DNA of 64,000 nt from the NCBI GenBank assembly GCA_009917555.1, contig QZDX01000001.1:186001-250000 (forward strand), in the 5' to 3' direction. The position numbers and the translations under genes are program-made. Position 1 is the stretch's first letter; every line of letters begins with the position of its first letter. This document shows positions 36,637-50,000 of this stretch, piece by piece. This DNA comes from a bacterium 1XD21-13 (GTDB lineage Bacteria; Bacillota; Clostridia; Lachnospirales; Lachnospiraceae). A model generated the notes under the pieces. It was not told the DNA's origin and did no database searches. It was given only the letters and a program-made list of their open reading frames with translations.

Positions 36637-37170
36637 CTACCACACCATCCCCAAATGTAAAAACACTCTCCCCTCAATCTCATCCTGAGAAACCGCGCCA
36701 AACATCCGTGAATCCTTCGACACGATCCGATTATCCCCCAGCACAAAGTAGGTACTCTCCGGCACCTCATAGGGGAAAGCAATCCCCCCCTCCGTAGGCA
36801 GCGTCCCCTGTTGCACATTCCCCTGAATCACAAGCTCCCCTGTTTCATTCAGGCTCACCGTTTCTCCGCCGCAGACCGCTACCCTCTTAATATAATGTAC
36901 ATCCTCTTCCCTTTTCACTATCACAATATCATTCTTTTGATATTCCTTATCCAGCCGGTAAAACAGAACCATTTCCCCATCCTTCAGGGTGGGCTCCATA
37001 GAATGTCCGCTGACAAACGCAATACCAATGATAAAGTGAAAGATCACATAAACAGCTGACATCAACACCAGGCACTCTATAAAAAACCGCTTCCATTCCT
37101 GCCGCTGCTGAACCTTAATCAGCTTTTCCTCCAGAATCTCCTCCGGACCTTGCTTGATTTCCTTATCCAT
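36637..37170 (-). CDS. lepB: Signal peptidase I
   Basis: Membrane-bound leader peptidase that cleaves secretory signal peptides outside the membrane. The 177-aa protein has one N-terminal TM (FIECLVLMSAVYVIFHFIIG), box B GHSMEPTLKDGEMV with catalytic Ser, box D DVHYIKRVAVCGGE with catalytic Lys, and box E GDNRIVSKDSRMFG. AGGA lies 10 nt before the ATG. It lies 15 bp downstream of the coiled-coil gene, which is probably co-transcribed. Confidence 0.94.
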   Translation of the reverse strand: MDKEIKQGPEEILEEKLIKVQQRQEWKRFFIECLVLMSAVYVIFHFIIGIAFVSGHSMEPTLKDGEMVLFYRLDKEYQKNDIVIVKREEDVHYIKRVAVCGGETVSLNETGELVIQGNVQQGTLPTEGGIAFPYEVPESTYFVLGDNRIVSKDSRMFGAVSQDEIEGRVFLHLGMVW

Positions 37171-37185
37171 GTGTACGTATCCTGC

Positions 37186-37875
37186 TTATTCCTCTACAGC
37201 CAGGTTCACCTTATCCTTCAGTACCGTAAGACGGCCAATCAGCCTCTCCAACTCCTCCTGGAGCATGGTCATCTGCCGTCTCTGCTCCTCCTGCCCCTGG
37301 ACATACCTGGTCTTCTCGCGCTCCAGCTCCTTTGCACATCTGGTCTTTTCCTGCTCCAGCTCCTTTGCACATCTGGACCGTTCCTCCTCCAGCCTCTTCG
37401 TGCATTCCTCTCTGTTATATTCCAGCTCTCTTGAACACTTGGATCGAAGCTCTTCAAGCTCTTTTTTATGCTGGGCTTTAAGCCCCTCCAGCTCTTCTCT
37501 ATGCTCCGCCCTCAGTGCTTCCATTTCCTTCAGGCATTCCTGCTTAGCCTCTTCCTGCATCTTCTCCAAATGCCCGCGAATCTCAGCAATATCCTCCTGC
37601 TGCTGCTTTTTCATCTGCTTGAGCTGGCCTCTGGACTGATCCCGCATCTGTTGGGCACGGCTCATATACATACTGTTCAGCTGCTGCATTTTTTCCAGCA
37701 CATCTTCCTTCTGATATCCAAACAGCCCTGTTTTTATCTTCATTTTCTGTAAAAATTCGTTGATCTCCGGATAGTCAACGGAAGCTGCCCCCGGCACTAC
37801 ATCCGGCATCTCCAAGGGTGTATATTCCTCGGATTTTACTTCTGATTTTACTTCCACACTATCATTGGTTTCCAT
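37186..37875 (-). CDS. Coiled-coil protein of unknown function with tandem RCAKELE-type repeats
   Basis: A 229-aa cytoplasmic protein without membrane segment. An acidic N-terminus is followed by TGLFGYQKEDVLEKMQQL (residues 49-66), which resembles the short DivIVA-type motif with FGY and a following Val. The rest is an almost continuous coiled coil with near-identical repeats (EERSRCAKELEQEKTRCAKE and similar), also visible as DNA repeats at 37300-37400. AAGGAGG precedes the ATG. It is the first gene of a two-gene unit with lepB. A scaffold or division-site role is only a guess from the motif. Confidence 0.75.
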   Translation of the reverse strand: METNDSVEVKSEVKSEEYTPLEMPDVVPGAASVDYPEINEFLQKMKIKTGLFGYQKEDVLEKMQQLNSMYMSRAQQMRDQSRGQLKQMKKQQQEDIAEIRGHLEKMQEEAKQECLKEMEALRAEHREELEGLKAQHKKELEELRSKCSRELEYNREECTKRLEEERSRCAKELEQEKTRCAKELEREKTRYVQGQEEQRRQMTMLQEELERLIGRLTVLKDKVNLAVEE

Positions 37876-37958
37876 CTTTGCCGTATCCTCCTTCTTTTAT
37901 CGCAGGTATTTTCTTCATCATAACCCGGAATATGTCTTTTTGCAAGCTCCATTCAGCC

Positions 37959-37987
37959 TTTACTTTCTGCTCCAAATCCGCTATACT
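37959..37987 (+). promoter_or_regulatory. Putative promoter of the 89-aa gene
   Basis: TTTACT (37959-37964), 17-nt spacer, TATACT (37982-37987), 35 bp before the start codon. Weak -35, good -10. Confidence 0.5.
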
Positions 37988-38022
37988 TAGATGCATCTTT
38001 CACACAGAACAGGAGGCTGCTT

Positions 38023-38292
38023 ATGTTTCGTCTATGGGCCAAAATTTTTAAAAATAACCACATGCTTCGAGATACTGTCATCTGCGACAGCCGTGAGGAC
38101 ACCCGGACCCACAAGGTTTTCCGTGCTCTGGATGAGGTCTGTTCCCAATTTGATCTGGAAAGACCCCTTTGGCTGGATACCAATGTGCGGGAATTTCAAC
38201 AGCATGCAAAGGCCAGGTTTTACAGTGACAGCTTCATAGAGCAGATTGATTTTGATTATCTGGAAATTCAGATGCTGGAGGAGGATGCTTAA
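38023..38292 (+). CDS. Small conserved-looking protein of unknown function
   Basis: An 89-aa soluble acidic protein read from an ATG with AGGAGG 6 nt upstream. It contains RTHKVFRALDEVCSQFDL, RPLWLDTNV and a C-terminal SFIEQIDFDYLEIQMLEED. I recognise this type as a recurring unnamed protein in Lachnospiraceae, but know of no function. It is transcribed toward the M29 peptidase gene and overlaps its 3' end by 4 bp. Good ribosome site, plausible promoter and normal codon use support it as real. Confidence 0.8.
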   Translation: MFRLWAKIFKNNHMLRDTVICDSREDTRTHKVFRALDEVCSQFDLERPLWLDTNVREFQQHAKARFYSDSFIEQIDFDYLEIQMLEEDA

Positions 38293-39404
38293 ACCAGGTT
38301 TTCCGGATTCAGGCACATAAGCTCCGGAATCACAAACCGGCCATCCTTTCGGATCAGCTTATCATCAAAATAGATCTCTCCCCCGCCAAACTCCTCTCTC
38401 TGAATCATCACCAAATCCCAGTGAATGGCACTGGAATTGCCATTTGGCGCATCCTCATAGCAGTTACCGGGCGTAAAATGGATAGAGCCCATAATCTTTT
38501 CATCAAAGAGGGTGTCCTTCATGGGATAAAGAACATAAGGATTCACACCAATGGCAAATTCTCCCACATAGCGGGCCCCTTCATCCGTATCGAATATCTG
38601 ATTCAAACGCTTCGTATGATTGGACACTGCGTTTACAATCTTACCATCCTTGAATTCCAGACAAATATTCTCAAATGTAACTCCCTGATAGAGAGAGGGT
38701 GTATTGTAGGTAATCCTTCCGTTGATGGAATCTCTTACAGGTGCCGTGTAAACCTCCCCGTCAGGAATATTCAGCTCTCCCGCGCAGGCAATAGCCGGGA
38801 TTCCCTTGATTGAGAAGGTCAAGTCCGTTCCTCTTCCTGTCAAACGCACCTTGTCCGTGCGGTTCATCAAGTCCACCAACGCTTCCATAGCCTTGGCCAT
38901 CTTGGAATAATCCAAATTACATACCTGGAAATAGAAGTCCTCGAAGGCCTCCGTACTGGTCCCGGAAAGCTGTGCCATGGACATGTTTGGATAGCGCAGA
39001 ACCACCCAGCGGGTCTTGGGTACTCGAATATTGTGATGAACCGGCGTGGAATACAGCGTGTCATACAAATGCATCTTTTCCGAAGGCACATCAGAAAGCT
39101 CGGAAACATTATCACTTCCCCGGACGCCAATGTAGCAGTCCATCTGCTCCATCTCCCGGCAGGCCAAATCTGCCATAAGCTTTAGCTGCTCCTCGCTGCA
39201 ATTCATCAGCACCTCTCTTTGTAGCCTGGGATTGATATAATGTACAAAGGGAATTCCGCCGGCCTCATACACCTCTTTTACCAGCTGTCTTGCCAGATCC
39301 TCCGTAGACGCCCCGGTATAATTAATGTATACCTTATCTCCCTTTCCCACCTTACAGGAATAGCCTACAAGATTTTTTGCTAGTGTTTTAATTCTCTCGT
39401 CCAT
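38289..39404 (-). CDS. M29-family metallo-aminopeptidase (AmpS/PepS-like)
   Basis: A 371-aa thermophilic-aminopeptidase-family enzyme. Family blocks: VYINYTGASTEDLARQL at the N-terminus, GELNIPDGEVYTAPV with the metal Glu residues, EFAIGVNPYV, and the C-terminal SAIHWDLVM with metal His/Asp. It releases N-terminal residues from peptides in the cytoplasm. AAGGAG lies before the ATG. It follows the large exported-protein gene (35 bp away) on the same strand. Confidence 0.92.
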   Translation of the reverse strand: MDERIKTLAKNLVGYSCKVGKGDKVYINYTGASTEDLARQLVKEVYEAGGIPFVHYINPRLQREVLMNCSEEQLKLMADLACREMEQMDCYIGVRGSDNVSELSDVPSEKMHLYDTLYSTPVHHNIRVPKTRWVVLRYPNMSMAQLSGTSTEAFEDFYFQVCNLDYSKMAKAMEALVDLMNRTDKVRLTGRGTDLTFSIKGIPAIACAGELNIPDGEVYTAPVRDSINGRITYNTPSLYQGVTFENICLEFKDGKIVNAVSNHTKRLNQIFDTDEGARYVGEFAIGVNPYVLYPMKDTLFDEKIMGSIHFTPGNCYEDAPNGNSSAIHWDLVMIQREEFGGGEIYFDDKLIRKDGRFVIPELMCLNPENLV

Positions 39405-39438
39405 AATATCATTCTCCTTTTTTATTTTTTCTCATTTC

Positions 39439-41976
39439 TCATTGATTTTTTGCCGGTATGCAGACCACAAACAGATTTCCCAGCTCCTCGAACAGCTGGG
39501 TGCTGTCGTTCATTCCTCTCCGGTAGGTCTCACCGGTAAGCGGATTCATAAAGACTACGTTCTGCGGATCATACCCTGTGATCAGCTCCGCCGTGTCCCC
39601 GCCCTCCAAGGCCAGCACCGGATAGCCCTGACTGACATAATACAGCACCATGGTAACAGAGCAGCCTGACAGATCTAACACCTTCCCGTCCAGATGCTCG
39701 GACAAAATCTCATAGGGCGTGCGCCCTGATGCCAACTCCTGGGTGGTATCCAGATAATTATTTTCAAAGCTCAAAAGGATTTCCACCGCCGCCTGCATAC
39801 TGGACTCCTCCGGCCTTTGCTGGGGATTCTCCAAGGCGGGAAGCTCGATTCTCGTTCGGCGTGCGCCGCGCCTCCAGATATAGTCCTGCCGACTGTCCAC
39901 CACCACGCCCATCCGGGCAAAGGCATCCTCCACAGCCTCATTTACCAATTCATAGGCCCCTGAAAAGCTTCCGTCGTAGGCGTACACAAAGTAGCGGGGA
40001 TCCGGCCCATTTTCCTCAAGCTTTAGATTCCGGCTTCCCTCAAAAAGAACCTGCCTGGGGCTTAGGTGCTGCATCTGTGCCTCTCCGCGATTCTCCGTGA
40101 GGCTGAAATAAAATTCACGCTTCTTTACCCCTGAATTTCTGGTTTCCAATGCTATTTTTTCCACAGTTTCCGCCGTATTATTCGTGATTGGCTCCGGATT
40201 CGCCTCCATATAGCTTCCGTCCTCGGCCTTTTGTACGCAGTCAAGGGAAATTCGATTGTCCGCAATGGCGATGGACACCACATATTTATTCTGCTGCTCA
40301 TAAGGAAATTCCCGAATAACTTTTCCTCTTTCATCCTGAATGGTGACCTGTCCCATGGGGAAGACGTAATTTCCCGTAACATCCTTTACGATATCCTCTT
40401 TTCTCGCCTCGCCGTAGATTAAATCGGTCCCCATAAACCCAAGAACGCGAATATAAAAGCCCTCTTTTGCCTCTATCACCCGCCTGCCGCCTGTCTCCAG
40501 GTTCAAAACCTCAATGGCCTCTGACTCATTCAGCGTTTTTTCTCTCTGCCAGGACACCAAGTGGCCATCCCTGGAAATGATACAGCTTTCCTCACCAATA
40601 CCTGTGACAAGCTCCTCATAGCCTCTTGTGTTCAAATCAATGCTGCAAATATTCCCATAGAGATAGAGGTAAAGCTTCTGCCTCTTATTCACATAGGCCA
40701 GCCTTCCCACCTCGGACTTGAGAATCCGGTAAGGCTTATTGCTCTCAATAAAAATGCGCTCCTCCACGGAATTGGTCATAGCATCATAGGTATAAACCGC
40801 AACGCCGGTCTCACCCTCATGCCGTCCCCGGTTCATATAGCCATATACGAGAAAGTTCATGCTGCCCGATTCTTCTACATTGATGATTTTAATGGCATGC
40901 TCCTGGTAGCTGCATCTCAGATCCTCTCCATCCCGGAACCCGAATACATAGGACAGCTTATTCTGAGCCACATCATAGCACCAGAGATCTCCGTTTTGAA
41001 CAAATGCAATGATATTCTCTTCTTCATTTTTTTGATACTCCACCTCCGTATTCAGAATCCCCAGGTCAATGGCTTTCTCAGAAAAGATATCCAGATCCGG
41101 ATCAAAAATACGATCTGCCGTCCGCTCATAGTTCAGCAGGTACATCCTCTGCTCCGTATAGCGGACACGATAGGATTCCTGAATCTGATAGCGCTCGGTC
41201 TCTCTCTTGTCATTTACATGGATCACCTCATATTCCAGCCGCAAGGATACAATGGAATTCTCCAATTCCGTCAGGCAGATCCGCACCGGACTGACCTTCT
41301 GCACCTCCATCTCATCCCAAATCATCTGCCGGTAACGGGAATGAATGTTCACATAGGCCAGGGTTCCGTTATCTGCAGAAGTATCCGGCTCCAGATAGGA
41401 GGTAATGTTCACGGTATTTTCCTTGTCAAAAAGGGCTTCATGAAGCTCCATAATAAAGACCATACATTCCTCAAGATGATGCTCCGGAAGATTTAACAGC
41501 CGGGTATAATAGAGAGCCTCTTCTCCATGATTCAGCTCCAGTCGAAGCACCAAAAGATACTCCTCCCCCTCATCCAGAAGATCCTTCAGTTGAAATTCCG
41601 CCCGGATCTCTTCCTCCTGCTGGCTATAGTCCATTATCTGCGCGTCCTCTACCAGGCGCTCCGTATCCAGGCTTCGAACCTCATAAAAGAGCTTTTCCAC
41701 CTTGGCATTGGGACACTGTACCACCAGCTCCACTCTCCGGTCTGCCGGAAGAGGAAGCACCGCCTCCCTCAGCAGGCTTCCGTTCATGGGCTGCGTATAG
41801 CCATGCATCAGATTGAGCTGCCGCCCGTTCTGCTCCAGATAAACCAGTGGGAGCGTAGCCGAAGCCATGGAATCTGTCAGATCCCGATTGCCCACCGACA
41901 GAAAATAACTCATAAAGACAATGCCCAGAAGAAAGGCTGCCAGAATAGATATGGATTTTAATATCAGCTTTTTCAT
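39439..41976 (-). CDS. Large exported protein: propeller-like region plus degenerate C39-like domain
   Basis: An 845-aa protein with one N-terminal TM or uncleaved signal (residues 7-27) and otherwise extracytoplasmic. The middle (about 320-640) repeats short units such as FVQNGDLWCYDVAQNKLSYV, RLAYVNKRQKLYLYLYGNI and GHLVSWQREK, like blades of a beta-propeller. The C-terminus (about 715-835) looks like a peptidase C39 fold (MQAAVEILLSFE, LSGCSVTMVLYYVSQGYPVLAL, ELITGYDPQNVVFMNP). The expected catalytic Cys before QAA and the His before the ITGYD strand are not there, so it is probably inactive and binding. No family name known to me. Its start overlaps the methyltransferase stop by 4 bp. Confidence 0.8.
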   Translation of the reverse strand: MKKLILKSISILAAFLLGIVFMSYFLSVGNRDLTDSMASATLPLVYLEQNGRQLNLMHGYTQPMNGSLLREAVLPLPADRRVELVVQCPNAKVEKLFYEVRSLDTERLVEDAQIMDYSQQEEEIRAEFQLKDLLDEGEEYLLVLRLELNHGEEALYYTRLLNLPEHHLEECMVFIMELHEALFDKENTVNITSYLEPDTSADNGTLAYVNIHSRYRQMIWDEMEVQKVSPVRICLTELENSIVSLRLEYEVIHVNDKRETERYQIQESYRVRYTEQRMYLLNYERTADRIFDPDLDIFSEKAIDLGILNTEVEYQKNEEENIIAFVQNGDLWCYDVAQNKLSYVFGFRDGEDLRCSYQEHAIKIINVEESGSMNFLVYGYMNRGRHEGETGVAVYTYDAMTNSVEERIFIESNKPYRILKSEVGRLAYVNKRQKLYLYLYGNICSIDLNTRGYEELVTGIGEESCIISRDGHLVSWQREKTLNESEAIEVLNLETGGRRVIEAKEGFYIRVLGFMGTDLIYGEARKEDIVKDVTGNYVFPMGQVTIQDERGKVIREFPYEQQNKYVVSIAIADNRISLDCVQKAEDGSYMEANPEPITNNTAETVEKIALETRNSGVKKREFYFSLTENRGEAQMQHLSPRQVLFEGSRNLKLEENGPDPRYFVYAYDGSFSGAYELVNEAVEDAFARMGVVVDSRQDYIWRRGARRTRIELPALENPQQRPEESSMQAAVEILLSFENNYLDTTQELASGRTPYEILSEHLDGKVLDLSGCSVTMVLYYVSQGYPVLALEGGDTAELITGYDPQNVVFMNPLTGETYRRGMNDSTQLFEELGNLFVVCIPAKNQ

Positions 41977-43181
41977 CCGGCTGCTCCTTTCTTTGATTGT
42001 TTTCTGCGATTCTTATAAGCCTCTGAGGGCAGATGCCCTGCTGCAAGGAGCCGCTCCAGGGTCGGCTCCACCTGCAGCCCCTCCGTACAGGCCGCATAAG
42101 CCTCTCTGCCTCTGCCACTGCCATCCGGCCGCCTTACCGCCCGGATCAGAATGTTCTTCGGCGTATGCTCCATATCAATAAATTCCAGAATCTGAGCATC
42201 ATAGCCCTGCTGCTCCAGAAGCTCCGCCCGAAGACCGTCCGTCATAAGGGCTGCAATGCGCTCCTTTAACAGTCCGTATTTCAGGACCGGGGCCAGAAGC
42301 TCGCTCCGGATCTGCCCATTGAGCTCATGCTGGCAGCAGGGCACGGACAGAATGACTCCGGCCTTCCACCGTATGGCCTTATAGAGCGCATAATCCGTAG
42401 CAGTATCGCAGGCATGGAGGGTTACCACCATATCTACCTGCTCTCTGCCCTCATACTCCGCAATATCACCCTTTAAAAATTCCAGCTTTTCATAACCATA
42501 TTTCTGTGCCAGCTCATTACAGCGGCGGATCACATCCTCTTTCAAATCCAGTCCTGTGATGCGAATGTCCAGTCCCCGGCACACCCTTAGATAATAATAC
42601 ATGGCAAAGGTCAGATAGGATTTGCCGCACCCAAAGTCAAGGATGCTCACCTCCCGATCCCTTGGCAGAGCGGGCAGCACATCCTCAATGAATTCCAGAA
42701 AGCGGTTAATCTGCCGGAACTTATCGTAACGGGCACGAACCACCCTTCCCTCCGCCGTCATGACGCCCAGATCCACAAGGAAATCCACCGGACGCCCTTC
42801 CTCCAATAGATACCGCTTCTTTTTATTATGTGTAAGCTCCGGTCCTTTTACACCTGCTTCCTGCTTCTTCTCCCTGACCGTGACCCTTCCCTTTTTACTT
42901 ACCAGAACACTGGCTGTCCCAAGCTGCCCTGTCAGCTGAAGCTGACGAAAGGTCCCGTCCATCCATTCCAAAATCCGGCGGACAGCCTCCTCCTTATCCA
43001 GGTTCTCATGAAATACCTTTGTTCCCCGAAACAGCTCCGCCTGGAACAAAAGCTTCCCCTTCAGCAGCACCGGGCGGATACTGATCTTGGTAATATCCGC
43101 AGCCCCCTTTGATCCGCTTAACACCATTCGGATCAGATGCTCATTCAAATAGCCTTCCAACAGCCTTCTCAATTCTTCCAT
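41973..43181 (-). CDS. SAM-dependent methyltransferase (Methyltransf_32-like)
   Basis: A 402-aa cytoplasmic protein. After a roughly 160-residue N-terminal domain comes a class I methyltransferase fold: motif I ILDFGCGKSYLTFAMYYYL, acidic end of strand 2 ITGLDLKED, and VVTLHACDTATDYAL followed by SVPCCQHEL, a Cys-rich signature of the PF13679-type group. Members are suspected RNA methyltransferases; substrate unknown. The C-terminus (about 360-402) is basic. Only a weak GGA precedes the ATG. It is translationally coupled to the large exported protein. Confidence 0.85.
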   Translation of the reverse strand: MEELRRLLEGYLNEHLIRMVLSGSKGAADITKISIRPVLLKGKLLFQAELFRGTKVFHENLDKEEAVRRILEWMDGTFRQLQLTGQLGTASVLVSKKGRVTVREKKQEAGVKGPELTHNKKKRYLLEEGRPVDFLVDLGVMTAEGRVVRARYDKFRQINRFLEFIEDVLPALPRDREVSILDFGCGKSYLTFAMYYYLRVCRGLDIRITGLDLKEDVIRRCNELAQKYGYEKLEFLKGDIAEYEGREQVDMVVTLHACDTATDYALYKAIRWKAGVILSVPCCQHELNGQIRSELLAPVLKYGLLKERIAALMTDGLRAELLEQQGYDAQILEFIDMEHTPKNILIRAVRRPDGSGRGREAYAACTEGLQVEPTLERLLAAGHLPSEAYKNRRKQSKKGAAG

Positions 43182-43306
43182 CTATTATCCTTATTCTCAT
43201 TGCTTCCAAATCCGCATTTCATTCTCATCTACCATACAATACCATAAACTCTGTGAAAATACCATACTGTTAAAATAGATCTGCAAACTTTCATGAGTTG
43301 AACTGC

Positions 43307-43352
43307 CAAAAGAAAGGCATCGCCCGTAGAATCATTCTACAGGACAATGCCT
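43307..43352 (-). terminator. Terminator after the symporter pseudogene
   Basis: A 16-bp stem with one bulge and wobble pairs (AGGCATTG.../...CGATGCCT), 4-nt loop, then TTTCTTTT on the minus strand. It closes the lac transcript. The 43182-43306 stretch shows nothing else. Confidence 0.8.
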
Positions 43353-43357
43353 ATTTT

Positions 43358-44564
43358 CTATCTTATCCAGTAACTATCCTCCTGTGCCCTTCGCTCCTCC
43401 TTAAGCCTTTCATTGGCACCCTCCACGTTCATCCTGGACAGCACGATGGTAATCACCAGATTAATCAGCATGGGCAGCCACAGATACATGAAGTAAAGCA
43501 TATTCATACAGGATTCCGGCTGGACCGCAAGATCTTTGTCAAATCCGCTTGCCGCAAGCATCCAGCCTGCAATGGCCGTTCCCAGACCGCCTCCCAGCTT
43601 TACCCCCAGGGAGGTGCAGGAGTACATGGTGCCGTCCACCCGCTTTCCCTTTGTGAGATAGGTATACTCGGAGCAGGAGGCAATCACTGCATTCATATCG
43701 CCCTGCCCAGAGTGCCCAGCATATAGCCTCTCAGGTTCAGCTTATACATGCCCTTCCACCTAGCCACCAGGGTGGGTGTAAATACAAGGGCCGCAATCAA
43801 CGGAATATTGATGGCCCAGGAAAATACTCCGTACAGGTTTTCATTTCGCAGAACATAGGTCATATAGTAGATACCCATGTTCAGCATGGCTCCGTACACC
43901 TGCTGAAGAATGTACACCGCGCAGATCATCAGTATAGAAGCGGTTGGAGGCCAGCAGCTTTACCGCTGTCACAAGCCCATATTTTTCCTCTTCCCTATGA
44001 GTATTCTCCTTTGTGTCCTCATTCAGCTCCTCCACCACAGGCAGCCACCGCCCAAATGGTAACAGACTGAATCAGCAGGCTGGTCCCGAAGGCAAAAATA
44101 AACCGGTAGGAACCCATCTGCACCCGCTCCTTGCTGTTCTTTGTCACTAGGGCCGTGAGCGTGGAGTAGGCAATGTTGTTGGCTGTGTAGAATACCGCAT
44201 TTAGCAGTGTGTAGGCAATAAAAAACCATGCATACTGAGCGGTCTTTCCCAGGCTTTCAGGGATGGCAAAGATGGCGGCCAAGGTGACGGCACAGCCGAT
44301 ATACCCGTAAAGCATCCAGGGCCTTGCCTTTCCCAGCCTGCTTTTTGTCTTGTCAATCATGGCTCCGAAAAAGATGTCCGTCACTCCGTCAAAGAGCTTG
44401 GAAGCCGCGATCAGGGTTCCAACCACACCGGGATGAAGCCCTACGGTGTTGGTAAGGTAAATCATAACAAAGGAGGATAGGAATGCATATACCACATTTC
44501 CCGCGATATCTCCGGAACCATATCCCACCTTGTTGTACCATTTTAAATACGTTTTTTCCTGCAT
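43358..44564 (-). pseudogene. GPH-family (MelB-like) sugar:cation symporter, inactivated
   Basis: Four fragments in different frames together match one MelB/XynP-type permease. The N-terminus (44019-44564) has LKWYNKVGYGSGDIAGN and FFGAMIDKTKSRLGKARPW. A second piece from 44038 has VEELNEDTKENTHREEEKYG, then frame changes near 43930 into TM7-9 (YVLRNENLYGVFSWA), and again near 43695 into GTMYSCTSLGVKLGGGLGTA. At the first break about 35-45 residues (TM6 region) are missing, and near 43695 another block appears deleted. Two deletions plus several shifts argue for true decay rather than sequencing error. It follows lacZ and would have imported lactose or a galactoside. Confidence 0.88.
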
Positions 44565-44674
44565 AAATGAAATGCTCCTTTCTTAATTTCAGTCTCGCTT
44601 CCCCCAGGCGTCCGGTTCCGGATTCTGCATGCTGAGACACCTGGGTGAAAACGACATTTTAAGTAAACAGCAGC

Positions 44675-48851
<4,177 letters not shown>

Positions 48852-48894
48852 GCAAAAATACTTACCGCCTCGTTTTATGGCTGTTTCTTCCCTG

Positions 48895-49848
48895 TCACGC
48901 CCGCGCTGTGAACACCTGCCTTCTTCCAAACAAATAGCTTCCCGGCGTCTTTGCCATGCCTGCTATCTGCTCTAAAAAGAAATTCATCTGCAGGCTTTTG
49001 TTTGCCTTAAGCTTCTCCTGAATGGATGCCAGAAAGCTCTCCTTGCTGGAGGTATCCGCCCCGGCAAATGTCTGGTCCAGCTCTACCTTCTTGAGCTTCT
49101 CGTACCGCTCCTCCTGCTTCTCTTTATAGTCCTTTTGGTTGCTGTTTATGAGATTCAGATTTTTTATGGCCCACCGAATAGAAAAAAGCGCTGCTTCCAC
49201 CTCGCCGGAGGTTTCCTTGATTTTCTTGTAGGTCTCATACTCCTTTGGCGCCTTCTTTTCCATGGCATAGAGATATTCATCCGACCGGTTTTCGTGGACA
49301 TAGCCGTCACCATCTATCTGTATGGCATGCTTTACCTGGTAATCCATCTCGCAGGCGCCCACACGGGTTCCCTTTGTGCCGATCTTGGCGATGGAGCGCA
49401 CAGCCTCCATAAAGGAGGATTTTGTCTTGTCATCCATAAATTGATCCGCTAAGTACTGTGCCTTTTCCACTCCAAGCCCGATCCGGGCCAAACGGTCTGC
49501 TTCCTCCATGCCGTGGACATTGTGGGGGAGAAGGTCCTTCCAGATGATGTTATACACGTTGTCCTTTAATTCCTGGCCTTTTCCCTTCAGTGCATCCGTG
49601 ATTGCGTTGTCGATCCGGGCATAGCCAGTGTAGTAGGGTCTGACGGGCCCTGTCTCTATCACAACGGGATCGCGCTTTACAGGCGCGCTGGGGGTGGTGC
49701 TTTGGGGAAGGGCCAGAGGCTCTTCGTTCAAGGGCTTTATGGATTGGAATTCCTCCCTTATCTTCGCATCCTGCTCCGGGGAAATCTGTTCTCTCCAGGG
49801 GCGGATTGGCTGGGACGGGGCGGAATGGTAGCAGGTACAGTTTATCAT
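48895..49848 (-). CDS. Protein of unknown function, 317 aa
   Basis: I do not recognise a named family with certainty. The N-terminus is Cys/His/Pro-rich (NCTCYHSAPSQPIRPW) without signal peptide or TM; a charged, helical body contains YTGYARIDNAITDALKGKG and MEEADRLARIGLGVEKAQYLAD, somewhat like uncharacterised Bacillus DUF4885-type proteins. The C-terminus is helical (MNFFLEQIAGMAKTPGSYLFG). TAAGGAGG precedes the ATG. It is convergent with the AraC gene and lies after the spmA terminator, so it is its own unit. In many genomes spmB would occupy this position. Confidence 0.7.
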   Translation of the reverse strand: MINCTCYHSAPSQPIRPWREQISPEQDAKIREEFQSIKPLNEEPLALPQSTTPSAPVKRDPVVIETGPVRPYYTGYARIDNAITDALKGKGQELKDNVYNIIWKDLLPHNVHGMEEADRLARIGLGVEKAQYLADQFMDDKTKSSFMEAVRSIAKIGTKGTRVGACEMDYQVKHAIQIDGDGYVHENRSDEYLYAMEKKAPKEYETYKKIKETSGEVEAALFSIRWAIKNLNLINSNQKDYKEKQEERYEKLKKVELDQTFAGADTSSKESFLASIQEKLKANKSLQMNFFLEQIAGMAKTPGSYLFGRRQVFTARA

Positions 49849-49967
49849 GGGGATGCCTCCTTATATTGTGGATGCCTTTTGGTATATATTTCTTTTTTGT
49901 GTATTTTTATATATTAACTATATCGACAGATTGCGGAAAAGGCATAATGGATTTAAGGAATATTTGT

Positions 49968-50000
49968 AAAAAGCGAAGAGTCCACTCACACTCTCCGCTT
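49968..50000 (-). terminator. Terminator overlapping the spmA 3' end
   Basis: Minus strand AGCGGAGAGT/ACTCTTCGCT stem (one G-U pair, 8-nt loop) followed by T5; the 5' arm includes the last spmA codons. Confidence 0.75.

Noticed and set aside
37300-37400. Possible CRISPR-like short repeats
   Set aside because: The repeats are in-frame coding duplications without unique spacers.
37211-37457. Open frames antiparallel or out of frame within the coiled-coil gene
   Set aside because: Repetitive DNA of the coiled-coil gene keeps several frames open; only one has a ribosome site and heptad logic.
40561-41496. 311-codon plus-strand frame opposite the 845-aa protein
   Set aside because: No start signal or domain; the minus-strand gene has signal peptide, ribosome coupling and coherent repeats.
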